Assembly: GCF_036088315.1 (NCBI RefSeq)
Contig: NZ_CP107996.1
Coordinates: forward strand, 5,477,501 to 5,541,500
DNA: 64,000 nt
Origin: Streptomyces sp. NBC_00344
GTDB lineage: Bacteria > Actinomycetota > Actinomycetes > Streptomycetales > Streptomycetaceae
Direction of reading: 5' to 3'
Shown here: piece after piece, positions 16,466 to 25,302 of the stretch
Layout of the letters: every line of letters starts with the position of its first letter
Position numbering within the stretch: the first letter of the stretch is position 1
Translations under genes and position numbers: made by a program
The notes under the pieces: model-generated
What the model was told of the DNA's origin: nothing
The model's database searches: none
The model's input: the letters and a program-made list of their open reading frames with translations, nothing else

Positions 16466-17454
16466 CCGATCTGTCCCTTCCGGAGCCGGCCGCGCGGGCC
16501 GGCAACGACTCACGGGCCCGCGAACGGTCACGGCTGCTGCGCGCCGTCCTGGTGCGGCTGGGCACCGCGCTGCTGGTGCTGCTGTGCGCGGCGACCGCCT
16601 CGTTCTTCCTGGTCCGCCTCTCCGGCGATCCGGTCAAACAACTGCTTCCGCCGGATGCCACGGCGCACCAGGAAAGCGTTCTTCGGGCGAGCCTCGGTCT
16701 GAACAGGCCGCTGTTCAGCCAGTACATCGACTTCATCGCGGGCCTGCCCCGCCTCGACTTCGGCAACTCACTCTTCTACAACGAGCCGGTCAGGACCGTG
16801 CTGGCGGACCGGCTCCCGGCCACCATCGAACTCGCGGGTGCCGCACTGGTGGTGACGCTGGTCATCGCCCTGCCCGCCGGGGTCTTCGCGGCGATGCGCC
16901 GAGGCCGGGCGTCGGACCGCACGGTGATGACCGGGGTTCTGCTGGGGCAGTCCACACCGCCCTTCTGGGTCGGCATCCTGCTGATCCTGATCTTCGCCGT
17001 CGGACTGCACGTCCTTCCGGCGTCCGGATACGGCACGTTCGCCAACCTCGTGCTGCCCGCTGTCACCCTCGCCGTCTACTCGGTCGCGGTCGTCGCCCGG
17101 CTGCTGCGCTCCTCGCTGATCGACGTGCTCTCGTCGGATCACATCAGAACGGCCAGGGCCAAGGGCTTCGGGCCGCTGAAAGTGGTGCTCGGCCACGGGC
17201 TGCGCAATGCCTCGCTGCCGGTGGTGACGGTGGTCGGCCTCGAGATCGGCAGTCTGCTCGGCGGCGCAATCCTCACCGAGCAGGTCTTCTCCTGGCCCGG
17301 TGTAGGGCAGCTCACCATCGAGGCCATCTCCAAACGCGACTTCCCCCTGGTGCAGGCCACCGTGCTGTTCTTCGCCGCCACCTTCGTCGTGGTGAACCTG
17401 CTGGTGGACCTCTCCTACAGCTTCCTCGACCCGAGGGTGAGGACCACCCGATGA
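16462..17454 (+). CDS. ABC importer permease (DppB/OppB type)
   Basis: The 330-residue membrane protein has about six transmembrane helices: the first at LGTALLVLLCAATASFFLV near residue 32, then an extracytoplasmic loop SLGLNRPLFSQYIDFIAGLPRLDFG typical of OppB proteins. The EAA-like cytoplasmic loop (TARAKGFGPLKVVLGHGLRNASLPVV) contacts the ATPases. Its ATG overlaps the binding-protein stop (ATGA) and its stop overlaps the next permease. Confidence 0.92.
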   Translation: MTDLSLPEPAARAGNDSRARERSRLLRAVLVRLGTALLVLLCAATASFFLVRLSGDPVKQLLPPDATAHQESVLRASLGLNRPLFSQYIDFIAGLPRLDFGNSLFYNEPVRTVLADRLPATIELAGAALVVTLVIALPAGVFAAMRRGRASDRTVMTGVLLGQSTPPFWVGILLILIFAVGLHVLPASGYGTFANLVLPAVTLAVYSVAVVARLLRSSLIDVLSSDHIRTARAKGFGPLKVVLGHGLRNASLPVVTVVGLEIGSLLGGAILTEQVFSWPGVGQLTIEAISKRDFPLVQATVLFFAATFVVVNLLVDLSYSFLDPRVRTTR

Positions 17455-18371
17455 ACGCCACCGTCACCTCGAAGCCCGCCTCCTCCGTTCCGGTCGAGGC
17501 CACCGCGGGCCGCAGTCCCGGCTCCGCCGCGCTGCGCGCCCTGCTGCGCAACCGGCTCGCCGTGGCCGCCCTGGCCGTACTGGCCGTCATGCTGATCGCC
17601 GCGGTCTTCGCGCCGCTGCTCGCCCCCTGCGATCCGGCGGCGCAGAACCTGCTGCTGAGACTGCACCCGCCCGTCTGGGAGCACGGCGGCAGCAGTGCCC
17701 ATCCGCTCGGCACCGACCAGCTCGGCCGCGACATGCTCTCCCGCGTCATCTACGGAACCCGGGTCTCACTGCTGGTCGGCGCGGGCGCGGCGCTGCTGGC
17801 CGGTGTGATCGGTACCGCGGTCGGCCTGGTGTCCGGATTCTTCGGCGGCTGGCCCGACCGGATCCTGATGCGGCTTGCCGACGTCCAACTCGCTTTTCCG
17901 GCCATCCTGTTGGCGCTGGCCATCGTCGGCTTCCTCGGCTCCGGGCTCTGGTACGTGATCCTGGTGCTCGGCTTCACCGGCTGGGTCTCGTACGCCCGGG
18001 TGGTCCGCTCGGAGGTCATGTCCCTGCGCTCGCGGGACTTCATCACCGAGGCACGGGCGATCGGTGTCACCGACGGCGCCATCATGCGCCGGCATCTGCT
18101 GCCCAACGTGATGGCGCCCCTCGCCACCATCGGCACCCTGCACGTCGCCGCCGCGATCGTCGCCGAGGCGTCGCTGAGCTACCTCGGCCTCGGCGTGCCC
18201 AGGGAGACCGTCACCTGGGGCTCGATGCTCGCCGACGGCCAGCTCTATCTGGGCACGTCCTGGTGGCTCGCGGTCTTCCCCGGAACGGCCCTGATGATCA
18301 CCTCACTCGCTGTCAACATCACCGGCGACGCCCTGCGCGACGTCGCGGACCCGAAGGCGTACCGCCGATGA
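17451..18371 (+). CDS. ABC importer permease (DppC/OppC type)
   Basis: The 306-residue membrane protein has an N-terminal helix (LAVAALAVLAVMLIAAVFAPLL) then HPLGTDQLGRDMLSRVIYGTRVSL, the signature of OppC/DppC permeases, and the EAA loop ITEARAIGVTDGAIMRRHLLPNVMAP. It pairs with the upstream permease to form the channel. ATGA overlaps at both ends link it to its neighbours. Confidence 0.93.
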   Translation: MNATVTSKPASSVPVEATAGRSPGSAALRALLRNRLAVAALAVLAVMLIAAVFAPLLAPCDPAAQNLLLRLHPPVWEHGGSSAHPLGTDQLGRDMLSRVIYGTRVSLLVGAGAALLAGVIGTAVGLVSGFFGGWPDRILMRLADVQLAFPAILLALAIVGFLGSGLWYVILVLGFTGWVSYARVVRSEVMSLRSRDFITEARAIGVTDGAIMRRHLLPNVMAPLATIGTLHVAAAIVAEASLSYLGLGVPRETVTWGSMLADGQLYLGTSWWLAVFPGTALMITSLAVNITGDALRDVADPKAYRR

Positions 18372-19210
18372 AGCCCACCCGACCCACCTCGCCCGTACCG
18401 CCCGGCCCACCGGCGGAACCGGTCCTGCGCATCAATGACCTGCGTGTCGACTTCGAGCTGGACACCTCCACGGTGCATGCCGTCCGGGGGGTCTCGCTCC
18501 AGGTCGGAGCCGGGGAGACGCTCGCCGTCGTCGGCGAGTCGGGCAGTGGCAAGACGGCCACCGCGCTGTCCGTGCTGCGTCTCAACCCGGCGCCTCCATG
18601 CCGCTACACCGCGGGCGAGATCCTCTTCGACGGCCAGGACCTGCTGGCACTGCCGGAGAAGCAGCTGGGACGGATCAGGGGCCATGACATCGCCATGGTC
18701 TTCCAGGACCCGATGACCAGCCTCGACCCGCTGCAACGGGTCGGCAGCCAGGTCGCCGAGGTGGTCCGCCACCATCAGGGCCTCTCCCGAGCCCGAGCCA
18801 GGGAGAGCGCCGTCGCGGCACTGAACGAGGTCGGCATCCCCGACCCCGAACGCAGCTACCGGCAGTACCCTCACGAACTCTCCGGCGGCCTGCGCCAACG
18901 CGTGATGATCGCGACGGCGCTGGTGAGCCGCCCGCGGGTGCTCATCGCCGACGAACCCACCACCGCACTGGACGTCACCGTGCAACGGCAGATCCTCGAT
19001 CTCCTCGTCGAGCTGCGGCAGCGCCACGGCATGGCCGTGGTGCTCATCACCCACGACCTCGGTGTGGTGGCCGAGACCGCCGACAGGGTCGCCGTGATGA
19101 ACCGCGGCGAGGTCGTCGAGACCGGTGACGTCATGGACATATTCGAGCAGCCGAAGGACGAATACACCCGGCGGCTGCTCGAAGCCACCCCCCGATTGGA
19201 GCCGGTATGA
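18368..19210 (+). CDS. ABC importer ATPase (DppD/OppD type)
   Basis: The 280-residue ATPase has a Walker A motif GESGSGKT (about 56-63), the Q-loop in [12 protein letters not shown], the ABC signature LSGGLRQR, Walker [15 protein letters not shown] and the switch histidine in LITHDLGVV. It starts and ends in 4-bp overlaps. It lacks the extended C-terminal iron-sulfur/oligopeptide region of long OppD proteins, ending soon after [10 protein letters not shown]. Confidence 0.94.
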   Translation: MKPTRPTSPVPPGPPAEPVLRINDLRVDFELDTSTVHAVRGVSLQVGAGETLAVVGESGSGKTATALSVLRLNPAPPCRYTAGEILFDGQDLLALPEKQLGRIRGHDIAMVFQDPMTSLDPLQRVGSQVAEVVRHHQGLSRARARESAVAALNEVGIPDPERSYRQYPHELSGGLRQRVMIATALVSRPRVLIADEPTTALDVTVQRQILDLLVELRQRHGMAVVLITHDLGVVAETADRVAVMNRGEVVETGDVMDIFEQPKDEYTRRLLEATPRLEPV

Positions 19211-20088
19211 CACCCCGGACCGGCAGGGAACCCGTGGCCGGCACACCCGGAACGCGTACCCCCCTGCTCGAACTGGACGCTCTGCGCATGGAGTTCGGCA
19301 GCCGACCGGTGAAGGTGGCGGTCGACGGCGTGTCGCTGACTGTGTACGAGGGTGAAACCCTCGCGCTGGTCGGCGAATCGGGCTGCGGCAAGACCACCCT
19401 CACCCGGCTGCTGCTGCGGCTGCTCGAACCGACGGCGGGCCGGGTGAGCTTCGCCGGACAGGACCTCGCGGCGCTCTCGGCGGCCGAACTGCGCGGCGTA
19501 CGGCGCGAGATGCAGATCGTGCTGCAGGACCCGTACTCCAGCATGAACCCGCGGCTGCGCATCACCGACATCGTGGCCGAGCCGCTGGTCACCCACGATC
19601 CGTCCGCACGCGGCAGGCGCGGACGGGCGCGCACCAGGGAGCGGGTCGGTGAACTGCTCGACGCCGTGGGCCTGGACCCCGCCATCCAGGACCGCTACCC
19701 GCACGAGTTCTCCGGCGGCCAGCGTCAGCGGATCTCCATCGCCCGTGCGCTCGCCCTCGAGCCCCGCCTGGTGGTGCTCGACGAACCCACCAGCGCGCTG
19801 GACGTCTCGGTGCAGGCCAGAATCCTCGACCTGCTGGCGGACCTGCAGCAACGTCTCGGTCTGACCTATGTCTTCGTCTCGCACAACCTGGCCGTGGTGC
19901 GCCGGGTGGCGGACCGCGTCGCGGTGATGCGCGGCGGGCAGCTGGTGGAGGTGGGCGCGGCAGCCGAGGTTTTCAGCAGCCCCCGGCATCCGTACACCCG
20001 GCAGCTCCTCGACGCGGTGCCCGTCCCCGATCCCCGCAGAGCCCGCCGGCCGGCAGGCCGCACCACCGCCGGAGACGGAGCGCGGTGA
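19207..20088 (+). CDS. ABC importer ATPase (DppF/OppF type)
   Basis: The 293-residue second ATPase has Walker [10 protein letters not shown] (about 59-67), Q-loop [13 protein letters not shown], signature FSGGQRQR, Walker [14 protein letters not shown] and [15 protein letters not shown]. It completes the OppABCDF-type set. The 134-bp gap to the converging ROK gene shows no clear hairpin. Confidence 0.94.
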   Translation: MTPRTGREPVAGTPGTRTPLLELDALRMEFGSRPVKVAVDGVSLTVYEGETLALVGESGCGKTTLTRLLLRLLEPTAGRVSFAGQDLAALSAAELRGVRREMQIVLQDPYSSMNPRLRITDIVAEPLVTHDPSARGRRGRARTRERVGELLDAVGLDPAIQDRYPHEFSGGQRQRISIARALALEPRLVVLDEPTSALDVSVQARILDLLADLQQRLGLTYVFVSHNLAVVRRVADRVAVMRGGQLVEVGAAAEVFSSPRHPYTRQLLDAVPVPDPRRARRPAGRTTAGDGAR

Positions 20089-20222
20089 GCGCCGGAAAAG
20101 CAGCCCGCGAAGCGGCTGTGCCACCCGCCGTCCCGCGTAGGGGGCGTACTCGGGCGGCTCCGGCAACGCAGCGCGTGTGCGTGTCGGGCGCCGCGGGACA
20201 GCCGGCGCTCCTCACACTCGGC

Positions 20223-21191
20223 CTAGAGGTGCGACAGGACGAGCCCGGCACCGCCGAGCAGGGCCACATCGTCCACGGCCGCCCCGCTCACCAGCACCCT
20301 GGGCTGCTCGGCGGCTGCCGATGCGCCGTCGGCGCTGTCGGCTCTGAGCCGCTCCTCGATGAGCGTACGGAAACGCTCACCGCCCTCCCGTGCCTCACCG
20401 TGCAGAACGAAGAGCCCCGGCGCGAAGAGCTGCTGCACGTTCACGAGCCCGAGGGCAAGATTCTGCGCGTACTCCTCCACCACCCGGCGGGCGGACGTGT
20501 CGTCCCGCTCCACGAGTGCGCCCAGCGACACCGGGGACCCGTCGCCGGCCGCCCGCGAGCGCTCGCGGAGCCATCGCGTGGTGGCCACGGTCTTCCAGCA
20601 GCCCCGTCTGCCGCAGGTGCAGGTGTCACCGGTGGCGGAGACGGTCATATGGGCGCCGCTGCGGCCTCCGGGCGGGGCCAGTACCTCGCCGTCGTAGAGG
20701 ATGCCCACACCCAGCACCTCACCGGTGGAGACCGAGGCGAAGGTGCGCCGTCCCCGCCCGGCGCCGAACCAGCGGTCGCCGAGCACCTGGAGTCTCGCCC
20801 GGTGCTCCACCCGCACGGGCCGCCCGGTGAGCGCCCGCAGCCGGTCGGCCACCGGGTATCCGCGCAGCGCGGGAACGTCGTTCACCTCGATGACCTGCCC
20901 GGCGGCCGTGTCGATGAGACCGGCTGCCGCGACCCCGATGCCGTCCGGTGCGTGACCCCCGAAGACCCGGCTGACCACGGCACAGGCCGCGTCGATGTCC
21001 CCGGGCGCCGCGGTGGCCGCGTCGTACGGCACCTCGGCCCGCGCGATGACGGCGCCGGACATCGTCACCACGGCCGCCGTGATCCGACCGGGCACCAGCT
21101 CGACCGCACCGAGCGTCCGTGCCGGGGCCGGCACGACGGGGCCCGGCGCGGGATCGGGCACCAACCGCAGCGAAGAACGTCCATCGATCAT
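20223..21191 (-). CDS. ROK-fold protein lacking kinase residues (probable sugar-sensing pseudokinase)
   Basis: The 322-residue protein keeps the ROK zinc site C191-x-C193-x4-C198 (CTCGRRGCWK) with the upstream GAHM histidine near 181, and ROK-like STGEVLGVGILYDGEVL. However, the phosphate-binding DxGxT loop expected near residue 30 reads ELVPGRIT, and the catalytic END reads EHR (129-131). It has no N-terminal helix-turn-helix. It is therefore unlikely to be a sugar kinase and may bind a sugar derivative as a sensor or partner. The ATG at 21191 has no ribosome site but has a -10-like CAGAGT six bases upstream, so it may be leaderless. It is divergent from the creatininase gene. Confidence 0.8.
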   Translation of the reverse strand: MIDGRSSLRLVPDPAPGPVVPAPARTLGAVELVPGRITAAVVTMSGAVIARAEVPYDAATAAPGDIDAACAVVSRVFGGHAPDGIGVAAAGLIDTAAGQVIEVNDVPALRGYPVADRLRALTGRPVRVEHRARLQVLGDRWFGAGRGRRTFASVSTGEVLGVGILYDGEVLAPPGGRSGAHMTVSATGDTCTCGRRGCWKTVATTRWLRERSRAAGDGSPVSLGALVERDDTSARRVVEEYAQNLALGLVNVQQLFAPGLFVLHGEAREGGERFRTLIEERLRADSADGASAAAEQPRVLVSGAAVDDVALLGGAGLVLSHL

Positions 21192-21200
21192 GCGTCGACT

Positions 21201-21212
21201 CTGCCACGGCAG
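21201..21212. promoter_or_regulatory. 12-bp palindrome in the 41-bp gap between ROK and creatininase genes
   Basis: CTGCCACGGCAG is a palindrome with 5-bp arms centred between two divergent starts. Its position makes it a candidate operator controlling both genes. Nothing else in the gap looks like a motif except the GGGAG ribosome site of the creatininase gene. Confidence 0.35.
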
Positions 21213-21232
21213 GGTTTCAGGGAGATAGCGTC

Positions 21233-22021
21233 GTGAGTCAACCGAATCATCCCGCAGCGCTGACAGCAATGACCTGGCGTGAGGTACGGGCGGCCGGAGA
21301 GCACGGCATCGCCCTGCTGCCCATCGGCTCGCAGGAGCAGCACGCGGACCACCTTCCGATGGGCACCGACACACTGCTCGTCGAAGCGGTGATCGAACGG
21401 GCCGGCGCGCTGCTCGCGGAGGAGCCGCCGGTGGCAGGCATCGTGCGACTGCCCGCCCTTCCGTACGGGCACAGCCCCCACCACTTGTTCGCCGCGGCCC
21501 TCTCGCTCTCCGCGCAGACGCTCGGCGCGGTACTGGACGATGTGCTGGATTCGCTGGTCACCAGCGGCTTCCGCCGGATCATGGTCGTCAACGGACACGG
21601 CGGCAACGACGAGATCATGCGGCTGGCGGTGAAGCGGTTCGCGCTCCGCGCCGATGTCACCGTTGCCGCCTGCTCGTACTGGAACGTCATCTCGGGCGAG
21701 GAGGACGGCGGCCGCCCCGAAGTCACCCCGGGGCACGCCGGCTGGTTCGAGACCTCGCTGATGCTGGCGGCCCGTCCGGGCCTTGTCCGTGAGCCGGTCC
21801 CCGTCCGTACCCCCGTGTCGCCACCACCGCTCTTCGACCACCCGCCGTACCCGGGACTGACCGTGGAGCGCCACGGCGAATGGGAACGGGTCGGCGGTTC
21901 GACCGATGACGCGTCCGGAGCCGATGCAGCACGAGGGCACCGGCTGCTCGCCGACCGGGCAAGCGGACTGGCCCGGGCCATCCGCGCCTTCGACGCGGCC
22001 ACCATCCGAGCACCTCGCTGA
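21233..22021 (+). CDS. Creatininase-family amidohydrolase
   Basis: The 262-residue enzyme carries the family metal-binding pattern: E35-x-H37 (GSQEQHADHLPMGTD, with D46) and N120-GHGGN125. Creatininase-family enzymes open cyclic or linear amides (creatinine, formamidopyrimidine in ArfB, peptide in MftE). The GTG at 21233 follows GGGAG by nine bases; longer in-frame starts lie inside the divergent gene. It is followed 8 bp later by the enolase-superfamily gene, whose GAGGAG ribosome site overlaps its stop. Context suggests hydrolysis of an amide or lactam in the imported compound. Confidence 0.88.
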   Translation: MSQPNHPAALTAMTWREVRAAGEHGIALLPIGSQEQHADHLPMGTDTLLVEAVIERAGALLAEEPPVAGIVRLPALPYGHSPHHLFAAALSLSAQTLGAVLDDVLDSLVTSGFRRIMVVNGHGGNDEIMRLAVKRFALRADVTVAACSYWNVISGEEDGGRPEVTPGHAGWFETSLMLAARPGLVREPVPVRTPVSPPPLFDHPPYPGLTVERHGEWERVGGSTDDASGADAARGHRLLADRASGLARAIRAFDAATIRAPR

Positions 22022-22029
22022 GGAGAAAC

Positions 22030-23157
22030 ATGAAGATCACTGATGTCGATGTGTGGGTGGTCAACCTCCCGCTCGTCAACCCGTTCACCAGCTCCTTCGA
22101 GACCAAGACGGGGGAGACCCGCACGGTGGTGCGGATCCGCACCGACGCCGGTGTCGACGGCTGGGGCGAGACGATGTGGGGCCGGCCGGTCGCCGCGATC
22201 GTGGAGTCACTGGCCGAGGACCTGATCGGCACCAGCCCGTTCGCCCTGGAGAGCTTCCACCGCAAGCAGCACATGGTGCCCTTCTTCCACGGCTACCTCG
22301 GCTACGCCGCGATCGCCGCTCTGGACGTGGCCTGCTGGGACGTGATGGGCAAGGCCACCGGTCAGTCCCTCACCGATCTGCTGGGCGGTCCGGTACGCGA
22401 CGAGGTGCCGATCACCGCGCTGGTGACCCGGGCTGACGCGCCCGGAGCGGGCGACCGGGCGCTGCCGCAGGTGCTCGCCGAACACACCTCACGGGTGGTG
22501 GCCGAAGGAGGCTTCGAAGCGGTGAAGCTCAAGGGCACCAAGGACGTCAGGGGCGATGTCGCGATTCTGCGGGCGCTGCGCGAGGCGCTGCCTGAGGTGA
22601 ATCTGCGGGTCGATCCGAACGCCGCCTGGTCGGTGCCCGATTCGGTGCGGGCCGGCATCGCCCTGGAGGAACTCGATCTGGAGTATCTGGAGGATCCGTG
22701 CGTCGGCATCGAGGGCATGAGCCAGGTACATTCCAAGGTCCGGATACCCCTGTGCACCAATATGTGTGTGGTCCGCTTCGAGGAGTTCGCCCCCGCGATG
22801 CGGCTGAACGCGGTCGACGTGATCCACGGAGATGTCTACAAGTGGGGCGGGATCGCCGCCACCAAGGCGCTGGCGGCCCACTGCGAGACCTTCGGGCTCG
22901 GCATGAATCTGCACAGCGGCGGTGAACTGGGCATCGCGACCGCGGCTCATCTGGCTGTCGTCTCCAGCACGCCGGTGCTCTCCCGGGCGATCGACAGCAT
23001 GTACTACCTGCATGCGGACGACATCATCGAGCCTCTGCGGCTGGAGGCGGGCCGGCTGCGGGTCCCCACGGGGCCGGGGCTCGGGGTGAGCGTGGACGAG
23101 GAGAAGCTGCTCCACTTCGCCGGCGTCAACGAGCGCGAAGGAGACCTGACGGGCTGA
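22030..23157 (+). CDS. Enolase-superfamily sugar-acid dehydratase, glucarate dehydratase-like
   Basis: This 375-residue protein has the mandelate racemase/enolase fold. Catalytic residues are recognisable: K166-x-K168 (AVKLKG), metal ligands D195 (RVDPNAAW), E221 (YLEDP) and N244 (CTNMCVV), D263 or D268 ahead of YKWGG, and H295 (MNLHSGGELGI). The asparagine as third ligand and the YKWGG/HS block place it in the glucarate dehydratase subgroup. In the glucarate dehydratases I recall, the histidine block reads HSNSHLGIS; here it is HSGGELGIA, so the substrate may differ. It could feed the aldarate pathway at 1.6-10.9 kb. Excellent ribosome site (GAGGAG). Confidence 0.85.
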   Translation: MKITDVDVWVVNLPLVNPFTSSFETKTGETRTVVRIRTDAGVDGWGETMWGRPVAAIVESLAEDLIGTSPFALESFHRKQHMVPFFHGYLGYAAIAALDVACWDVMGKATGQSLTDLLGGPVRDEVPITALVTRADAPGAGDRALPQVLAEHTSRVVAEGGFEAVKLKGTKDVRGDVAILRALREALPEVNLRVDPNAAWSVPDSVRAGIALEELDLEYLEDPCVGIEGMSQVHSKVRIPLCTNMCVVRFEEFAPAMRLNAVDVIHGDVYKWGGIAATKALAAHCETFGLGMNLHSGGELGIATAAHLAVVSSTPVLSRAIDSMYYLHADDIIEPLRLEAGRLRVPTGPGLGVSVDEEKLLHFAGVNEREGDLTG

Positions 23158-23184
23158 AACGCTCCCATCCATAAGGATTTCTTT

Positions 23185-23256
23185 GTGGTACGCGGTAATT
23201 TTCCGCAATGGACGGGGAGGCCCCGGCGTTGCACAGTAGTGCCATGGAGAACCTGA
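23185..23256 (+). CDS. Possible 23-codon leader ORF overlapping the aminotransferase start
   Basis: AAGGA at 23173-23177 is followed seven bases later by GTG 23185, opening a 23-codon frame that ends at TGA 23254-23256, 13 bases inside the aminotransferase gene in another frame. The aminotransferase itself has no good ribosome site, so translation could be coupled through this small ORF. Only position and spacing support it; the peptide resembles nothing I know. Confidence 0.3.
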   Translation: MVRGNFPQWTGRPRRCTVVPWRT

Positions 23257-24296
23257 CGGAGAACCTGGCGGGTGCCGAATTCGCACCCCGCACGACCTAT
23301 CTGAACAGTGCGAGCACCGGCCTGCTCCCGGCCCGCTCGGTGGCGGCGATGCACACCGCAGTCACCGCCGCTTCGGTGGGCAGGCCGACCGATATGTTCG
23401 GCGACGTGGAGGCCACCCGCGCTTCGTTCGCCCGGCTGGCCGGGGTGCCGGCCTCCAGGGTTGCGGCTGGCGCTTCGGTGGCGGTGTACACCGGGCTGAT
23501 CGCCACGTCGCTCCCGGCGGGGGCCGAAGTCCTGGTCGCCGAAGGCGACTTCAGCTCGCTGGTGAACCCCTTCGTGGTGCGGACCGGCATCAAGGTGCGG
23601 ACGGCCCCGCTGGAGTCGCTGGCGGACGCCGTGCGGCCCGGCACCTCTCTGGTCGCGGTCAGTGCGGTGCAGTCGGCGGACGGCAGGGTCGCCGATCTCG
23701 CCGCGATCCGGGCGGCGGCCCGCGCCCATGGCGCCCGTACGCTGGTGGACGCCTCCCAGTCGGCGGGCTGGCTGCCGCTCACCGCGGCCGAGGACGACTA
23801 CACGGTGGCGGTCGCCTTCAAATGGCTCACCTGCCCTCGTGGCATCGCCTTCCTGGTGGTGCCCGAGGATCTGGGCGCGCTGACGCCGGTCTTCGCCGGG
23901 TGGGTCGCGGGTGAGAAGCCCTGGGACAGCTGCTACGGGCCGGTGGCCGAACTCGCCGTCTCCGCGCGGCGGTTCGACGAGAGCCCGAGTCTCTTCTCGT
24001 ACGCGGGCGCACGGCACTCGCTGGATCTCATCGAGGAGGTCGGTCCCGCGTCCATTCAGCGGCACAACCTCGCGCTCGCCGACCGCTTCCGCGCGGGTCT
24101 CGACCGTATCGGGCAGCGGTCGGTCCATGCCCCCGGCTCGGCGATCGTCTCCGCACCGGGACTCGGGCGCCGGCAGCAGGAGCTCAGCCTGGCCGGTATC
24201 GAACTGTCGGACCGCGCGGGAAATCTGCGGGCCGCCTTCCATATGTACAACTCGGCCGCAGACGTCGACGCACTGCTGGATGTGCTCTCCGGCTGA
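23244..24296 (+). CDS. Class V aminotransferase-fold PLP enzyme
   Basis: The 350-residue fold-type I enzyme has the PLP lysine at K193 (VAFKWLTCPRGIAF) and the cofactor-nitrogen aspartate at D169 (LVDASQSAGW). It starts TTYLNSASTGLLP, like isopenicillin-N-epimerase-like and cysteine desulfurase-like proteins, but lacks an obvious desulfurase cysteine loop. Possible reactions are transamination, beta-elimination or C-S/C-N lyase chemistry on the module's substrate. An earlier ATG (23208) is also in frame. It is the last gene of the creatininase-dehydratase-aminotransferase unit. Confidence 0.85.
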   Translation: MENLTENLAGAEFAPRTTYLNSASTGLLPARSVAAMHTAVTAASVGRPTDMFGDVEATRASFARLAGVPASRVAAGASVAVYTGLIATSLPAGAEVLVAEGDFSSLVNPFVVRTGIKVRTAPLESLADAVRPGTSLVAVSAVQSADGRVADLAAIRAAARAHGARTLVDASQSAGWLPLTAAEDDYTVAVAFKWLTCPRGIAFLVVPEDLGALTPVFAGWVAGEKPWDSCYGPVAELAVSARRFDESPSLFSYAGARHSLDLIEEVGPASIQRHNLALADRFRAGLDRIGQRSVHAPGSAIVSAPGLGRRQQELSLAGIELSDRAGNLRAAFHMYNSAADVDALLDVLSG

Positions 24297-24337
24297 ACGG
24301 CAGCGGGCCCGGAGACCGGCCGAGAGGGACACGCAGG

Positions 24338-24366
24338 AGGGGGACGGCACCTGGTGCCGTCCCCCT
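24338..24366. terminator. Bidirectional terminator between the aminotransferase and ectD
   Basis: AGGGGGACGGCA (24338-24349) pairs perfectly over 12 bp with TGCCGTCCCCCT (24355-24366) around CCTGG. It lies between converging genes. Confidence 0.8.
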
Positions 24367-24395
24367 GCCGCATGTCCGGCCCACCCCGGGCTGGA

Positions 24396-25298
24396 TCACC
24401 TCACCGGTGTGAAGTCCCGTGCCCCGATGAAGTCGGGTCGCCTGATCGGAGCCGCGTAGGGCTCGACCGCGGCGTTCTCCACGCTGTTGAACACGATGAA
24501 GACATTGCTGCGCGCGTACGGCGTGATGTTGTCGCCCGAGCCGTGCATGCAGTTGCAGTCGAACCAGGTCGCCGAACCCGCCCTGCCCGTGAAGAGCTTG
24601 ATGCCGTGGGCGTCAGCCATCCGGGTCAGCGCCTCGTCGGACGGGGTCCCCGCGTCCTGCATCTGCAGAGACTGCTTGTAATTGTCCTTCGGCGTCGAGC
24701 CCGCACACCCCAGGAAGTGCTGGTGCGACCCCGGCATGATCATCAAGCCGCCGTTGGTGTCGAGGTTCTCGGTCAGGGCGATCGAGACCGACACGGTCCG
24801 CATGTTCGTCAGACCGTCCTCGGCGTGCCAGGTCTCGAAGTCCGAGTGCCAGTAGAAACCGCTGGCACCGAACCCCGGCTTGACGTTGATGCGGGACTGG
24901 TGGACGTAGACGTCCGAGCCCAGGATCTGCCGCGCCCGGCCCACCAGCCGCTCGTCCCGCACCAGTTGGGCGAAGACCTCGCTGAGCTTGTGCACCTCGA
25001 AGACCGACCGTACGTCCTGCGACTGCGGCTCGATGATGGACCGCTCGTCCGCGCGGACGAGCGGATCGGTGGTGAGCCGGTCCAGTTCCGCACGGTAGAG
25101 CGGCACCTCGTCGTCCGAGAGCAGCTGGTCGACGCTGAGGAATCCGTCGCGCTCGAAGCCCTGGAGGTCGGGCTGCGTGATCGGTCCCTGGGCACCGGGC
25201 TGCGACCAGACCACCGGGTCCTGGCGGGGGGTGGTCACTTCACTCGCGCCACGGGTGGGATAGAGATCCGCCCGTATGTTGGACAGTACTTCGGTCAT
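24396..25298 (-). CDS. ectD: Ectoine 5-hydroxylase
   Basis: This 300-residue Fe(II)/2-oxoglutarate dioxygenase of the PhyH superfamily converts ectoine to 5-hydroxyectoine. The iron ligands are visible as H151-x-D153 (FYWHSDFETWHAEDG, the EctD signature) and H252 (CMHGSGDN). Length and the opening TRGASEVTTPRQDPVVW match actinobacterial EctD. It is the last gene of ectABCD, 4 bp after ectC. Confidence 0.97.
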   Translation of the reverse strand: MTEVLSNIRADLYPTRGASEVTTPRQDPVVWSQPGAQGPITQPDLQGFERDGFLSVDQLLSDDEVPLYRAELDRLTTDPLVRADERSIIEPQSQDVRSVFEVHKLSEVFAQLVRDERLVGRARQILGSDVYVHQSRINVKPGFGASGFYWHSDFETWHAEDGLTNMRTVSVSIALTENLDTNGGLMIMPGSHQHFLGCAGSTPKDNYKQSLQMQDAGTPSDEALTRMADAHGIKLFTGRAGSATWFDCNCMHGSGDNITPYARSNVFIVFNSVENAAVEPYAAPIRRPDFIGARDFTPVR

Positions 25299-25302
25299 GG
25301 CG

